Assembly (NCBI RefSeq): GCF_010731675.1
Contig: NZ_AP022584.1
Coordinates: forward strand, 868,001-932,000
Direction of reading: 5' to 3'
Origin: Mycobacterium marseillense
GTDB lineage: Bacteria > Actinomycetota > Actinomycetes > Mycobacteriales > Mycobacteriaceae
Length of the DNA stretch: 64,000 nucleotides
A program made the position numbers and the translations under genes. The notes beneath the pieces are model-generated. The model was not told where the DNA came from and ran no database searches. It saw nothing but the letters and a program-made list of their open reading frames with translations. Positions 1 to 10,954 of this stretch are shown one piece after another (positions within the stretch are counted from its first letter, which is position 1; the number at the start of each line of letters is the position of its first letter).

Positions 1-171
1 GCAGGCACCCACCGTGCGCGCCTCCAGCACCAGCACGTCCTTTCCCGCGCGGGCCAGCAGAACCGCCGTCATCAGGCCGGTGATGCCGGCGCCCACGACG
101 ATGACATCGGCGGATGCGGGGCCCTGGTCAAGGGGGGTTGCAGCCCAAGGCCGTTCGGTTCGGTCGGTCAT
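1..171 (-). CDS. FAD-dependent oxidoreductase, N-terminal fragment
   Basis: Reads leftward from an ATG at 171 and leaves the window after 57 codons, so only the N terminus is visible. After a polar leader of about 22 residues comes a beta strand and a dinucleotide-binding loop, VIVVGAGITGLMTAVLLARA (GxGxxG), followed by the acidic end of strand 2 in LVLEA. This is the FAD ADP-binding fold of DAO or Rieske-type oxidoreductases. The full family, substrate and partner cannot be judged from what is present. The start is supported by the frame running cleanly to the window edge. Confidence 0.75.
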   Translation of the reverse strand, partial: MTDRTERPWAATPLDQGPASADVIVVGAGITGLMTAVLLARAGKDVLVLEARTVGAC

Positions 172-232
172 CCACAAAGAAGTCACGGCTGTGCTGATAC
201 CCCAACCGGGCACGCGGAAACGCCGCGCGGGT

Positions 233-985
233 TCACCCCCGCTTCAACCGGGCTTTCGCCTCCTTGAGCGAGTCGGCGGCGGCTCGGCTGGCTTCCTTGG
301 CCCGGTCGTAGTCCCGTTCGGCGCTGCCGAGTTCGCGCTCGGCCGCCCGCACCGCCCTCGCCGTCTCGTCGCGGCGCCGCCGGGCCTCGTCGCGTTCGGC
401 TTCCCGCTCGGACAACCGGTCGTCGGCGTCGGCTTTGGCCTGCTCGGCGGCGGCGACGGCCGCGCTGAGCTTCTCGCCGCGCCGGCTCGGCGGTTTCTCG
501 GGCGCCGACTCCGGCGCGGTCTCACCGAAGGCCCCGAAACCCGACCACTGCTCGGGCCTGCTCAGTCGGCCCAGCCGCGCCCTCACCTGCGGGTCGGCGA
601 TCGCGGCTTGCAGCGTGCTGGTCAGATCTTCGCGCACGGACGCCGACGGCTGTTTGACATCGGCGGCTTTCAGCGCGTCCCGAGTGAGTTCGTCGATGAG
701 CTTGTGTTGTTCGGCCGACAAGTCGCGGATGCGTGCGCCGTCCATCGCGGCGTGCGCGGCGCGCAGCCGCTCACCGAGGTCGGTCAACCGTGCGCGGGTG
801 TCCTTGCGCCGCAGGGCCAGCCGGTTGACGATCCATGCCGCCGTCGTCGGTTTGGTAGCCGCCGAGATACGTTTGGCGGTGTCGTCGTCACCGCGCTTCT
901 TGGCCGCGGCGACCAACCTGGCGCGTTCGGCGGTGAACTCCTTGGGCGCCACGCCATACAGGTCGTCAAGTTCGTCGTCGGCCAT
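233..985 (-). CDS. Conserved coiled-coil hypothetical protein
   Basis: A 250-residue protein starting MADDELDDLYGVAPKEF. An upstream in-frame ATG at 1045 would add 20 residues with little family character, so the start at 985 is preferred. The first 90 residues are alpha-helical with a conserved-looking AAWIVNRLALRR segment. The C-terminal third is a highly charged Ala/Glu/Arg repeat (EREAERDEARRRRDE) that predicts a long coiled coil. There is no signal peptide, membrane segment or catalytic motif. I recognise the type as an actinobacterial hypothetical of unknown function. It is divergently oriented from the L,D-transpeptidase, 138 bp apart. Confidence 0.75.
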   Translation of the reverse strand: MADDELDDLYGVAPKEFTAERARLVAAAKKRGDDDTAKRISAATKPTTAAWIVNRLALRRKDTRARLTDLGERLRAAHAAMDGARIRDLSAEQHKLIDELTRDALKAADVKQPSASVREDLTSTLQAAIADPQVRARLGRLSRPEQWSGFGAFGETAPESAPEKPPSRRGEKLSAAVAAAEQAKADADDRLSEREAERDEARRRRDETARAVRAAERELGSAERDYDRAKEASRAAADSLKEAKARLKRG

Positions 986-1123
986 GAAGCCATGATCCCT
1001 CGCGGGTCCCGGCGACGGCCTGAATTCTTTGCGCGGAGCGGGCACTCACGGCGAGGATTCGCGCGTTCGGCGCAGGGCACGCCACGTTTACGGGGGTGCG
1101 CGGCGGGTTATCAGGTGTGCAAC

Positions 1124-2353
1124 ATGACAATCAGTTGGTCCCGCCCGGTTTTGCTGGCCGTGTTCGTTGTCGTCGGCGTGGTCGGCGCGATCCAGATCGC
1201 ATCGCAGGGGCATCACCCCGGCACCGTTGCGACGTCGCCGCCCGGGCCGGCGCACGTGACGTTCACCCCCGGACCCGGCGCGCATGACGTCGACCCAGTC
1301 GCCCCGGTGATGGTCAAAGCCGAGGTGGGCACCCTGGCCGGTGTTGACATGGTCAACGAGGCCGGCACTTCGGTCCAGGGCGTCCTGACCCCGGACAACC
1401 TGGTGTGGAAGCCCACCGTCCCGTTGGGCTACGGGCGCACCTACACGTTGACGGTCACCAGTCGCGGCACCAATGGCGTTGCAGCCAAACAAGTCTCGAC
1501 GTTCACGACGTTGCGGCCGTCCAATCAGACCAAGGTGTCGTTCACTACGACGGCGGAGGCCCCGCTGCGCGACGGCGGCACCTACGGCGTCGGAACGGTC
1601 ATCGTCGCGCACTTCGACGAGCAGATCGCCGACCGGGCCGCCGCCGAGCGGCGCCTGGCCGTGACCACCACCCCGCAGGTCCAGGGCTCATGGTTCTGGG
1701 TCGACGGCCAAAACGCGCATTGGCGCCCGGAGCACTACTACGCCCCGGGCACGCAGGTCACCGCCGAGGCGCAGATCTACGGAATCGCGTTGGGCGACGG
1801 GCTATTCGGGCAAGACGACACCCGGGTCGCGTTCCGGATCGGGGACGCGCACGTCTCCATCGCCGACGACGCCACCAAACAGGTCAGCGTCTTCGACAAC
1901 GGAGCGCTGGTGCGCACGATGCCCACCAGCATGGGGATGGGCGGCACCGAAGACGTCGGCGGGCGCAAGATCTCGCTGTGGACCCCGCCGGGCGTCTACA
2001 CCGTGCTCGACAAGGGCAACCCGGTGGTCATGGACTCCTCGACGTTCGGGTTGCCCAAGAACTCCCGGCTCGGGTATCGCGAAACCATCAACTACGCCAC
2101 CAAGATCAGCACCGACGGCATCTACCTGCATGAGCTCGAGGCGACGGTGTGGGCCCAGGGGCACCGCGACACGTCCCACGGGTGCTTGAACCTCAACGCC
2201 GACAACGCGAAATGGTTCTACGACTTCTCGGTGCCCGGCGACGTGGTCGAGGTGCGCAACAGCGGCGGGCCGCCGCTGGCGCTCGAGCAGAACGGTGATT
2301 GGACGCTCAGCTGGGACCAGTGGCGTGAGGGCAGCGCGCTCAAGCCCGCGTGA
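1124..2353 (+). CDS. L,D-transpeptidase (YkuD domain) with Ig-like domain
   Basis: A 409-residue cell-wall enzyme that would form 3-3 cross-links in peptidoglycan. Residues about 7-25 form a hydrophobic signal anchor (LLAVFVVVGVVGAIQIA). Residues about 45-240 look like the tandem Ig-like bacterial domains of mycobacterial Ldts. The YkuD catalytic domain follows, with the signature HRDTSHGCLNL placing the nucleophilic Cys at about residue 354 and the conserved GDVVEV and WDQW tail behind it. No lipobox Cys is seen, so it is probably membrane anchored rather than a lipoprotein. The frame stays open upstream to position 14, but the signal sequence begins at ATG 1124. Which of the LdtMt1-5 paralogues it matches is not certain; length resembles LdtMt2 and LdtMt5. 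Confidence 0.9.
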   Translation: MTISWSRPVLLAVFVVVGVVGAIQIASQGHHPGTVATSPPGPAHVTFTPGPGAHDVDPVAPVMVKAEVGTLAGVDMVNEAGTSVQGVLTPDNLVWKPTVPLGYGRTYTLTVTSRGTNGVAAKQVSTFTTLRPSNQTKVSFTTTAEAPLRDGGTYGVGTVIVAHFDEQIADRAAAERRLAVTTTPQVQGSWFWVDGQNAHWRPEHYYAPGTQVTAEAQIYGIALGDGLFGQDDTRVAFRIGDAHVSIADDATKQVSVFDNGALVRTMPTSMGMGGTEDVGGRKISLWTPPGVYTVLDKGNPVVMDSSTFGLPKNSRLGYRETINYATKISTDGIYLHELEATVWAQGHRDTSHGCLNLNADNAKWFYDFSVPGDVVEVRNSGGPPLALEQNGDWTLSWDQWREGSALKPA

Positions 2354-2428
2354 CGTTGGCCCGGCGCGGCCGGAAAGTGACGCAGCCCATTCGTCACCCG
2401 GAATTGTGCCCCACTTCACAAGAAACTC

Positions 2429-2458
2429 TTGACTCGTTCCAGATAAGTGCGTCATATT
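2429..2458 (+). promoter_or_regulatory. furA-katG promoter, leaderless
   Basis: A -35 TTGACT at 2429-2434 and a -10 CATATT at 2453-2458 are separated by 18 bp. The expected transcription start, about 7 nt after the -10, coincides with the GTG start codon of furA at 2465, so the mRNA would be leaderless. This is the arrangement known for M. tuberculosis pfurA, where FurA binds the AT-rich stretch over the promoter. The AT-rich segment is visible here around 2420-2460. Confidence 0.8.
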
Positions 2459-2464
2459 GGTGCG

Positions 2465-2905
2465 GTGTCATCGACGGCCGATTACGCGGACAGGTTGCGG
2501 ATGGCCGATCTGCGGGTGACCCGCCCCCGGGTCGCCGTACTCGAAGTCGTGGACGCCAATCCGCACGCCGACACCGAGACGATCTTCTCGGCGGTCCGGA
2601 GGGGCCTGCCCGATGTGTCCCGCCAAGCCGTCTACGACGTGCTGAACGCGCTGACCACGGTCGGCCTGGTCCGGCGCATCCAGCCGTTGGGCATGGTCGC
2701 GCGCTATGAGTCGCGGGTCGGCGACAACCATCACCACGTCGTGTGCCGGTCCTGCGGGATCATCGGCGACATCGACTGCGCCGTCGGCGAGGCGCCGTGC
2801 CTGACACCGTCCGACGACGACAACGTTCTTGATGGCTTCGTTCTCGACGAGGCCGAAGTCATCTACTGGGGTCTGTGCGCCGATTGCTCGACTGCAGGCT
2901 CCTAG
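2465..2905 (+). CDS. furA: Ferric uptake regulator-family repressor FurA
   Basis: A 146-residue Fur-family metalloregulator that represses its own operon and thereby katG. The N-terminal winged helix (about residues 1-80) includes DVSRQAVYDVL. The dimerisation and metal-binding domain carries the histidine-rich GDNHHHVVCRSCG segment and a C-terminal CADC pair. The GTG start at 2465 is chosen because it fits the leaderless promoter and the expected family length (about 147). An ATG at 2447 would lie inside the promoter. The stop is 50 bp before katG, so the two genes form the usual oxidative-stress operon. Confidence 0.95.
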   Translation: MSSTADYADRLRMADLRVTRPRVAVLEVVDANPHADTETIFSAVRRGLPDVSRQAVYDVLNALTTVGLVRRIQPLGMVARYESRVGDNHHHVVCRSCGIIGDIDCAVGEAPCLTPSDDDNVLDGFVLDEAEVIYWGLCADCSTAGS

Positions 2906-2919
2906 ATCACAGCCCGTGA

Positions 2920-5196
<2,277 letters not shown>

Positions 5197-5211
5197 AAGC
5201 CGGATAGCGAG

Positions 5212-5246
5212 CGACACCCCGCGGGCCGTCGGCTCGCGGGGTGTCG
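5212..5246 (+). terminator. Terminator hairpin after katG
   Basis: A perfect 12-bp inverted repeat, CGACACCCCGCG at 5212-5223 and CGCGGGGTGTCG at 5235-5246, with an 11-nt loop. It begins 15 bp after the katG stop codon and is followed by GTTTC rather than a long T run. It would terminate furA-katG, and by symmetry may also shield the convergent gene ending at 5285. Confidence 0.75.
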
Positions 5247-5284
5247 TTTCGAATGTGGGGGTTAGGCACGAATCGGTCCGCGGC

Positions 5285-6082
5285 TCAGCGGGCCAAATCC
5301 CACTGCCCGTAGTCGGGCGCGAGGACGTCGTCGACGTCCACGTTGATCCCGCCGAGCAGGGGGCCCGGGTTCGACGGGCTGTTGACGACGGCCTGGTAGA
5401 GCACCGCCGACGGTTCGCGCTCCCCGTGCGACCACGACCGCGTCTGCCACGCCCACCGGTGACCCGGCGTGCTGGAGTCCCCGATGACACCGTCGCGGAT
5501 GGCCCACCCGCAGGCCCTGGCATGCCCGTAGATGCCGGTGCGGCCGACGCCCAGCACCGAATTGATCCCCCGAAACCAGTCAACGGCAACGCCATTCCAG
5601 GTGTTGTCGTCGATGTCGTCGTCGACGCTGAAGAAGATGGGCGCGGAGTCCGGTCCCCCGGCCGCGGCGTGCAGCCGCATCGCCGTCTGGGCGTCGGCGA
5701 CGCCGCCGTCGTGCCCGCGGGTGCAGTCCGACGGGTCGGGCCAGCCCGGCTTGCCGTACTGGAAATTGCTGACGATCTGCAGGCCCGCCGCGCGCAGCGA
5801 GTCCGCGTACGCGCGGGTGATGGGCTTCGCCTCGAAGTTTGCGCCCGGGCGCGACTCCGACACGTAATTGATCACCCCGCCGTATCCCGCGGCCTTGATC
5901 TCTTCCGGGGCGATCCGCTTCTCGGCGAAATCGATCAGCGTCAGCCCGGCCGCCGACGCCGTCGGCCCGTCGGCGATCGCGGCCCCCAGGCCGAGAACGG
6001 CCGGGGCGAACGCGTACTTCAGGACGTCGCGTCTGGAAACAGAACGCGGCGCATGTACCGCCGGTGCAGCCGAATCCCGCAC
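5285..6082 (-). CDS. Tat-exported DUF1906 (glycoside hydrolase-like) protein
   Basis: A 265-residue exported protein. Residues 1-45 contain a twin-arginine signal (SRRDVLKYAFAPAVLGLGAA) ending near ASAAG. The rest is the DUF1906 TIM-barrel fold related to GH25-like domains, recognisable from GLTLIDFAEKRI, GYGGVINYVS, PIFFSVDDDIDD and GRTGIYGH. M. tuberculosis Rv2525c is the known family example: Tat-secreted, cell-wall linked, with no proven catalytic activity. The acidic cluster VDDDIDD sits where the family has its putative active site. It is convergent with katG. An enzymatic role is inference. Confidence 0.85.
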   Translation of the reverse strand: MRDSAAPAVHAPRSVSRRDVLKYAFAPAVLGLGAAIADGPTASAAGLTLIDFAEKRIAPEEIKAAGYGGVINYVSESRPGANFEAKPITRAYADSLRAAGLQIVSNFQYGKPGWPDPSDCTRGHDGGVADAQTAMRLHAAAGGPDSAPIFFSVDDDIDDNTWNGVAVDWFRGINSVLGVGRTGIYGHARACGWAIRDGVIGDSSTPGHRWAWQTRSWSHGEREPSAVLYQAVVNSPSNPGPLLGGINVDVDDVLAPDYGQWDLAR

Positions 6083-6264
6083 CGCGCGATGGTAACAAAG
6101 CGCCCGAGCCGATCATTGTCGCCGGTCAGCGCCCGGAACACCCCGGCCGGAAAGCCGGCGCCCGCCCGCCAGTGGCATGATCTTTGCGTGTCGGACATCC
6201 CGGGGGCCGTCTTCGCGCGAGACGGTGGGCGTCGGGCTCGTTGCGCTCGCTTAGGTGATCGAAC

Positions 6265-6286
6265 TATAGTCTGGACACATGTCCAG
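6265..6286 (+). promoter_or_regulatory. Candidate promoter and operator of the glycosyltransferase cluster
   Basis: A -10-like TATAGT at 6265-6270 is followed directly by the inverted repeat CTGGACA-CA-TGTCCAG (6271-6286; 7-bp perfect arms, 2-bp spacer). It lies 86 bp before the GT4 start within the 290-bp gap 6083-6372, which otherwise holds no gene I can support. The position just after a -10 suggests repression by a dimeric regulator not encoded nearby. A -35 is not obvious. Confidence 0.5.
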
Positions 6287-6372
6287 TTTGCTGTCACGGA
6301 GTTCGGGAGCCCGTTGACCGCGATGGATTCGGCGCCTTTCCGCGGTCATTTTCCAGCAAAGAAGAGTTGAGT

Positions 6373-7623
6373 ATGCGAATTGCCCTGCTGTCCTACCGTA
6401 GTAAGACCCATTGCGGCGGACAGGGCGTCTACGTGCGCCATCTCAGCCACGGTCTGGTGGAACTCGGTCACGACGTCGAGGTGTTCTCCGGGCAGCCGTA
6501 TCCCGACCTGCTGGACCCTCGCGTCCGGCTCACCGAGGTGCCGAGCCTTGATCTGTATCGGGAACCCGACCCGTTCCGGGTGCCGCGGCCGAGCGAAATT
6601 CGCGACTCCATCGACCTTTTGGAATTGCTGACCACGTGGACCGCGGGCTTTCCCGAACCGCGGACGTTCACGATGCGCGCCGCGCGGTTACTGGCCGAGC
6701 GGGCAGGCGATTTCGACGTCGTCCACGACAACCAGAGCCTGGGCACCGGGCTGCTCAGCATCGCGGACGCGGGCCTGCCGGTGGTGGCCACCGTGCACCA
6801 CCCGATCACCCGCGACCGGGTGCTGGATCTGGCCGCGGCGCGATGGTGGCGAAAACCGTTGGTGCGCCGCTGGTATGGCTTCTTGGACATGCAGCAGGAG
6901 GTGGCCCGCCACGTCCCCGACCTGTTGACTGTCTCGTCGTCGTCGGCCGACGACATCATCAGCGACTTCGGTGTCTCGCCGGACCAGCTGCACGTGGTGC
7001 CGCTCGGGGTGAACACCGAGCTGTTCAAACCCGGCTCCGGGCCGCGGGAGCCGGGTCGCATCATCGCGATCGCCAGCGCCGACACCCCACTGAAGGGTGT
7101 CCGCACCCTCCTGCACGCGGTCGCGAAGCTGCGGACCGTCCGCGATCTCGAGCTGCGGCTGGTCGCCAAGGTCGAACCCAACGGCCCGACCCACAAGCTC
7201 ATCGCCGAACTCGGCGTCTCCGACATCGTGCACATCACCAGCGGGCTCTCCGATGCTGAGCTCGCGGCGTTGTTCGCGTCCGCGGAGGTGGCCTGCATCC
7301 CGTCACTCTACGAAGGCTTTTCGCTGCCCGCCGTGGAAGCCATGGCCAGCGGAACCCCGATCGTCGCCAGCCGGGTGGGCGCCCTGCCGGAAGTCCTTGG
7401 GACGGACGGCGCTTGCGCGGAGCTGGTACCGCCCGCCGACGTGGACGCCCTGACCCACGCCCTCGGTGAACTGCTGGATTCTCCGGAAAAGCGCCGCAGC
7501 CTCGGCAAGGCGGGACGGACACGCGCGGTCGACGTCTTCAGCTGGGAAGCCGTTGCCGCCCAGACCGTTCGGGTCTACGAGCGGGCGATCGCCCGCACCG
7601 CGCGAGGCGAGGCGACATGCTGA
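6373..7623 (+). CDS. Glycosyltransferase family 4 (GT-B fold)
   Basis: A 416-residue retaining GT4 enzyme. The N-terminal half shows the glycine-rich acceptor loop (CGGQGVYVRHLSHGL). The C-terminal half carries the nucleotide-sugar site with the E-x7-E signature YEGFSLPAVEAMASGTPIV. ATG 6373 is used rather than the in-frame TTG at 6367 because the purine stretch GAAGAG ends 6 bp upstream of it. It overlaps the methyltransferase downstream by 7 bp, so the two are translationally coupled. Sugar donor and acceptor are unknown; the neighbours suggest a small metabolite or lipid acceptor rather than a cell-wall polymer, which is inference. Confidence 0.9.
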   Translation: MRIALLSYRSKTHCGGQGVYVRHLSHGLVELGHDVEVFSGQPYPDLLDPRVRLTEVPSLDLYREPDPFRVPRPSEIRDSIDLLELLTTWTAGFPEPRTFTMRAARLLAERAGDFDVVHDNQSLGTGLLSIADAGLPVVATVHHPITRDRVLDLAAARWWRKPLVRRWYGFLDMQQEVARHVPDLLTVSSSSADDIISDFGVSPDQLHVVPLGVNTELFKPGSGPREPGRIIAIASADTPLKGVRTLLHAVAKLRTVRDLELRLVAKVEPNGPTHKLIAELGVSDIVHITSGLSDAELAALFASAEVACIPSLYEGFSLPAVEAMASGTPIVASRVGALPEVLGTDGACAELVPPADVDALTHALGELLDSPEKRRSLGKAGRTRAVDVFSWEAVAAQTVRVYERAIARTARGEATC

Positions 7624-8375
7624 CCGTCGATTTCGACCGACTCGGGGTCGGCCCGTCGAGCAAGGTCATCGACGTGGGGTGCGGCGCGGGCCGGCACGCC
7701 TTCGAAGCGTATCGGCGCGGTGCCGACGTTGTCGCCTTCGACCGCGACGAGGACGAACTACGGTCTGTTGACAGTATTTTGCGCGCGATGGCCGACAACG
7801 GCGAGGCGCCCGCCGGAGCGTCAGCGAAGGTGGTGGTCGGGGATGCGCTCAAGTTGCCCTATGCCGATCAGACATTCGACTGTGTCATCGCCTCGGAGAT
7901 CCTGGAGCATGTACCGCAGGACGACATCGCGATCGCCGAACTGATCAGGGTGCTCAAAGTCGGTGGCACGCTGGCGGTCAGCGTGCCGCGCTGGCTGCCC
8001 GAACGGGTGTGCTGGTTGCTGTCCGACGAATACCACGCCAACGAAGGTGGCCACGTGCGTATCTACCGGGCCAACGAATTGCGCGGCAAGATCCTCGGTG
8101 GCGGAATGGAATTGACGCATACTCATCACGCGCACGCACTGCACTCGCCCTTCTGGTGGCTGAAATGCGCTGTGGGCGTCTCGAACACCGACCACCCGGC
8201 GGTGACGGCGTATCACAAGCTTTTGGTCTGGGATCTGATGCAACGCCCCAAGCTCACCCAGCTGGCCGAGTCGCTGCTCAATCCGTTGGTGGGCAAGAGC
8301 GTGGCGATGTACTTCGTCAAGCAGCAGCAGGCCGGCAGCCAAGCGAGCGCAGGATATTCAGTTGCATCGGTCTAA
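7617..8375 (+). CDS. Class I SAM-dependent methyltransferase
   Basis: 252 residues. SAM motif I is VIDVGCGAGRHAFEAYRRGA near residue 20, the acidic motif II is DVVAFDRD, and the post-motif region reads DCVIASEILEHVPQDDIAIAELIRVLK, typical of Methyltransf_11 O- or C-methyltransferases. The N terminus begins almost directly at motif I, so there is little substrate-recognition cap before it; the extra segment lies in the C-terminal 120 residues. It is second in the GT4-led operon, overlapping its neighbours at both ends. The substrate is unknown. Confidence 0.88.
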   Translation: MLTVDFDRLGVGPSSKVIDVGCGAGRHAFEAYRRGADVVAFDRDEDELRSVDSILRAMADNGEAPAGASAKVVVGDALKLPYADQTFDCVIASEILEHVPQDDIAIAELIRVLKVGGTLAVSVPRWLPERVCWLLSDEYHANEGGHVRIYRANELRGKILGGGMELTHTHHAHALHSPFWWLKCAVGVSNTDHPAVTAYHKLLVWDLMQRPKLTQLAESLLNPLVGKSVAMYFVKQQQAGSQASAGYSVASV

Positions 8376-9438
8376 CCTGCCCGCGGTCGCGGGGGTGCTC
8401 ACTCCCGAACAATGCCGACAGACCGCGCTGTCGATTGCCGCCGCCCAGGAATCCTCGGGGGCCATCCCCTGGTTCGAGGGCGGCCATACCGATCCGTGGG
8501 ACCACGTGGAGTGCGCGATGGCACTGACCACCGCCGGACTGCTGGAGCCGGCGCGGGCGGCCTTCGAGTGGAGCCGGCGCACCCAGCGGCCCGATGGCTC
8601 GTGGCCCCTCCAGTTTCGGGCGGGGGCGATCGAAGACGCCAACAGCGACAGCAACTTTTGCGCCTACATCGCCGCCGGCGTGTGGCACCACGTACTGATC
8701 ACGGGCGACGCGTCCTTCGCGGCCCAGATGTGGCCGGTGGTGCACAAGGCGATCGATTTCGTCATCGACATGCAGGTCGGTAGCGGCGAAATCGCTTGGG
8801 CGCGAAGCGAAGCCGGACTGTTGCCGGAAGCCTTGCTGACCGGGTGCTCGAGCGTGTATCACAGCATCCGCTGCGCGCTCGCGCTGGCGGCCTTCGTTGA
8901 GGATCCACAGCCGGAGTGGGAACTGGCGCTGGGCAGACTGGGCCACGCCATCACCGACCATCCGGAGGCGTTCACCGAAAAAGAGCGCTACTCGATGGAC
9001 TGGTACTACCCCATCCTCGGCAGCGCCCTGCGGGGTCCGGCCGCAGCGGCGCGCATCAAGCAGCGCTGGGATGACTTCGTGGTCGACGGACTGGGCATCC
9101 GATGCGTCGGCGATCGCCCCTGGGTGACCGGTGCCGAGACCTGCGAGCTGGTGATGGCGCTGGATGCCCTCGGCCAGCGCGCCGACGCTCACCGCCAGTT
9201 CGCCGCGATGCAGCACCTTCGCGAGGACGACGGATCCTATTGGACGGGCCTGGTTTTCGCGGACGGAAAACGGTGGCCCGAGGAGCGCACCACCTGGACC
9301 GGCGCCGCCATGATCCTGGCGGCAGACGCCTTGTCGGACGCGACGCCCGGCGCGGGGATCTTCCGGGGCGACGCGCTGCCGATGGGTCTGCAGACCGAGT
9401 TCGACTGCGAATGCGTCGCGGCCGGGCCCGGCCGGTAA
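8362..9438 (+). CDS. Alpha/alpha-toroid protein (prenyltransferase or six-hairpin glycosidase-like)
   Basis: A 358-residue protein starting at TTG 8362 inside the methyltransferase end, with AGGA about 7 bp upstream. It carries QW-like repeats of terpene-cyclase/prenyltransferase toroids (QRPDGSWP near residue 77; REDDGSYW near 290). It also has segments typical of six-hairpin glycosidases (DSNFCAYIAAGVWHH; ITGDASFAAQMWPVVHKAID). No DxDD cyclase motif is present, so squalene-type cyclisation is unlikely. Databases would probably label it prenyltransferase. Given the glycosyltransferase beside it, a glycan-binding or hydrolytic role is an equally good guess. It is the last gene of the three-gene operon. 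Confidence 0.75.
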   Translation: MHRSNLPAVAGVLTPEQCRQTALSIAAAQESSGAIPWFEGGHTDPWDHVECAMALTTAGLLEPARAAFEWSRRTQRPDGSWPLQFRAGAIEDANSDSNFCAYIAAGVWHHVLITGDASFAAQMWPVVHKAIDFVIDMQVGSGEIAWARSEAGLLPEALLTGCSSVYHSIRCALALAAFVEDPQPEWELALGRLGHAITDHPEAFTEKERYSMDWYYPILGSALRGPAAAARIKQRWDDFVVDGLGIRCVGDRPWVTGAETCELVMALDALGQRADAHRQFAAMQHLREDDGSYWTGLVFADGKRWPEERTTWTGAAMILAADALSDATPGAGIFRGDALPMGLQTEFDCECVAAGPGR

Positions 9439-9454
9439 CCGGAGACCCGCTGCG

Positions 9455-10126
<672 letters not shown>

Positions 10127-10236
10127 TTATCGCCTGGATCGGCGCCGCCGTCACCGTGGTCGGTGTTCGCGCTGAGCGATCACGCGAGGTCCGCGGGCCG
10201 GGTGGCCAGCGCGCGCCGCCAGATCGCTTTACCATC

Positions 10237-10932
10237 ATGGGCGTGCGCGCCTTGCCCCTCTCTAGATTCGGTGCCGTCGGCCTCGCCGCGGTCACCGCCG
10301 CGGCCGCCCTTCTGCTGGCCGCCGCCGCCCTTCCGCCCGCGTCGCCGCTCGCGGCGCCGGTGGCCGCCGCCGCCTGCCCGCCGGTGCAGGTCGTGTTCGC
10401 CCGCGGCCGCAACGAATCACCCGGAGCGGGCGTGCTCGGCAACGCGTTCATCAGCGCCCTGCGATCCAAGGTGTCCAGGACCGTCGACGCCTATGCCGTG
10501 CGATACCCCGCCGACACCGAGGTCGCCCAGGGCGCCAACGACATGAGCCACCACATCCAGGACACGGTCAACAATTGCCCCGACACCCGGCTGGTGCTGG
10601 GCGGCTACTCGCTGGGCGCGGCGGTCACCGACGTCGTGCTGGCCGCGCCCATCGGCGCCTTCGGTTTCGACAGCCCCCTGCCGCCCGGTGTCGATCAGCA
10701 CATCGCCGCGGTCGCGTTGTTCGGCAACGGAAGCCAATGGGTGGGTCCGATCACCAACTTCAACCCGACCTACAACGACCGGACCATCGAGTTGTGCCAC
10801 GGCGCCGACCCGATCTGCAACCCGGCCGATCCGAACACCTGGAAGCAGAACTGGCCGCAACATCTCGCCGGCGCCTACATCGACGCGGGCATGGCCAATC
10901 AGGCCGCCGATTTCGTCGCGGGCAAGCTCTGA
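10237..10932 (+). CDS. Secreted cutinase-family esterase
   Basis: A 231-residue secreted serine esterase. The start is ATG 10237 because it begins the signal peptide, a run of Ala/Leu (about residues 10-40) ending near AAAACPP; the frame is open further upstream but not signal-like. Cutinase landmarks: FARGRNESPG oxyanion region, nucleophile elbow GGYSLGAAV, the Cys-flanked acidic loop HGADPICNP and the catalytic His in WPQHLAGAY. Mycobacterial cutinase-like proteins hydrolyse medium-chain esters or phospholipids rather than cutin. The stop lies 22 bp from the convergent monooxygenase gene. Confidence 0.92.
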   Translation: MGVRALPLSRFGAVGLAAVTAAAALLLAAAALPPASPLAAPVAAAACPPVQVVFARGRNESPGAGVLGNAFISALRSKVSRTVDAYAVRYPADTEVAQGANDMSHHIQDTVNNCPDTRLVLGGYSLGAAVTDVVLAAPIGAFGFDSPLPPGVDQHIAAVALFGNGSQWVGPITNFNPTYNDRTIELCHGADPICNPADPNTWKQNWPQHLAGAYIDAGMANQAADFVAGKL

Positions 10933-10954
10933 TCGCTGCGCCGACCGTCCACGC

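Noticed and set aside
14..1123. Upstream part of the long frame leading into the L,D-transpeptidase
   Set aside because: Runs antisense to the coiled-coil gene; the signal anchor and family similarity begin only at 1124.
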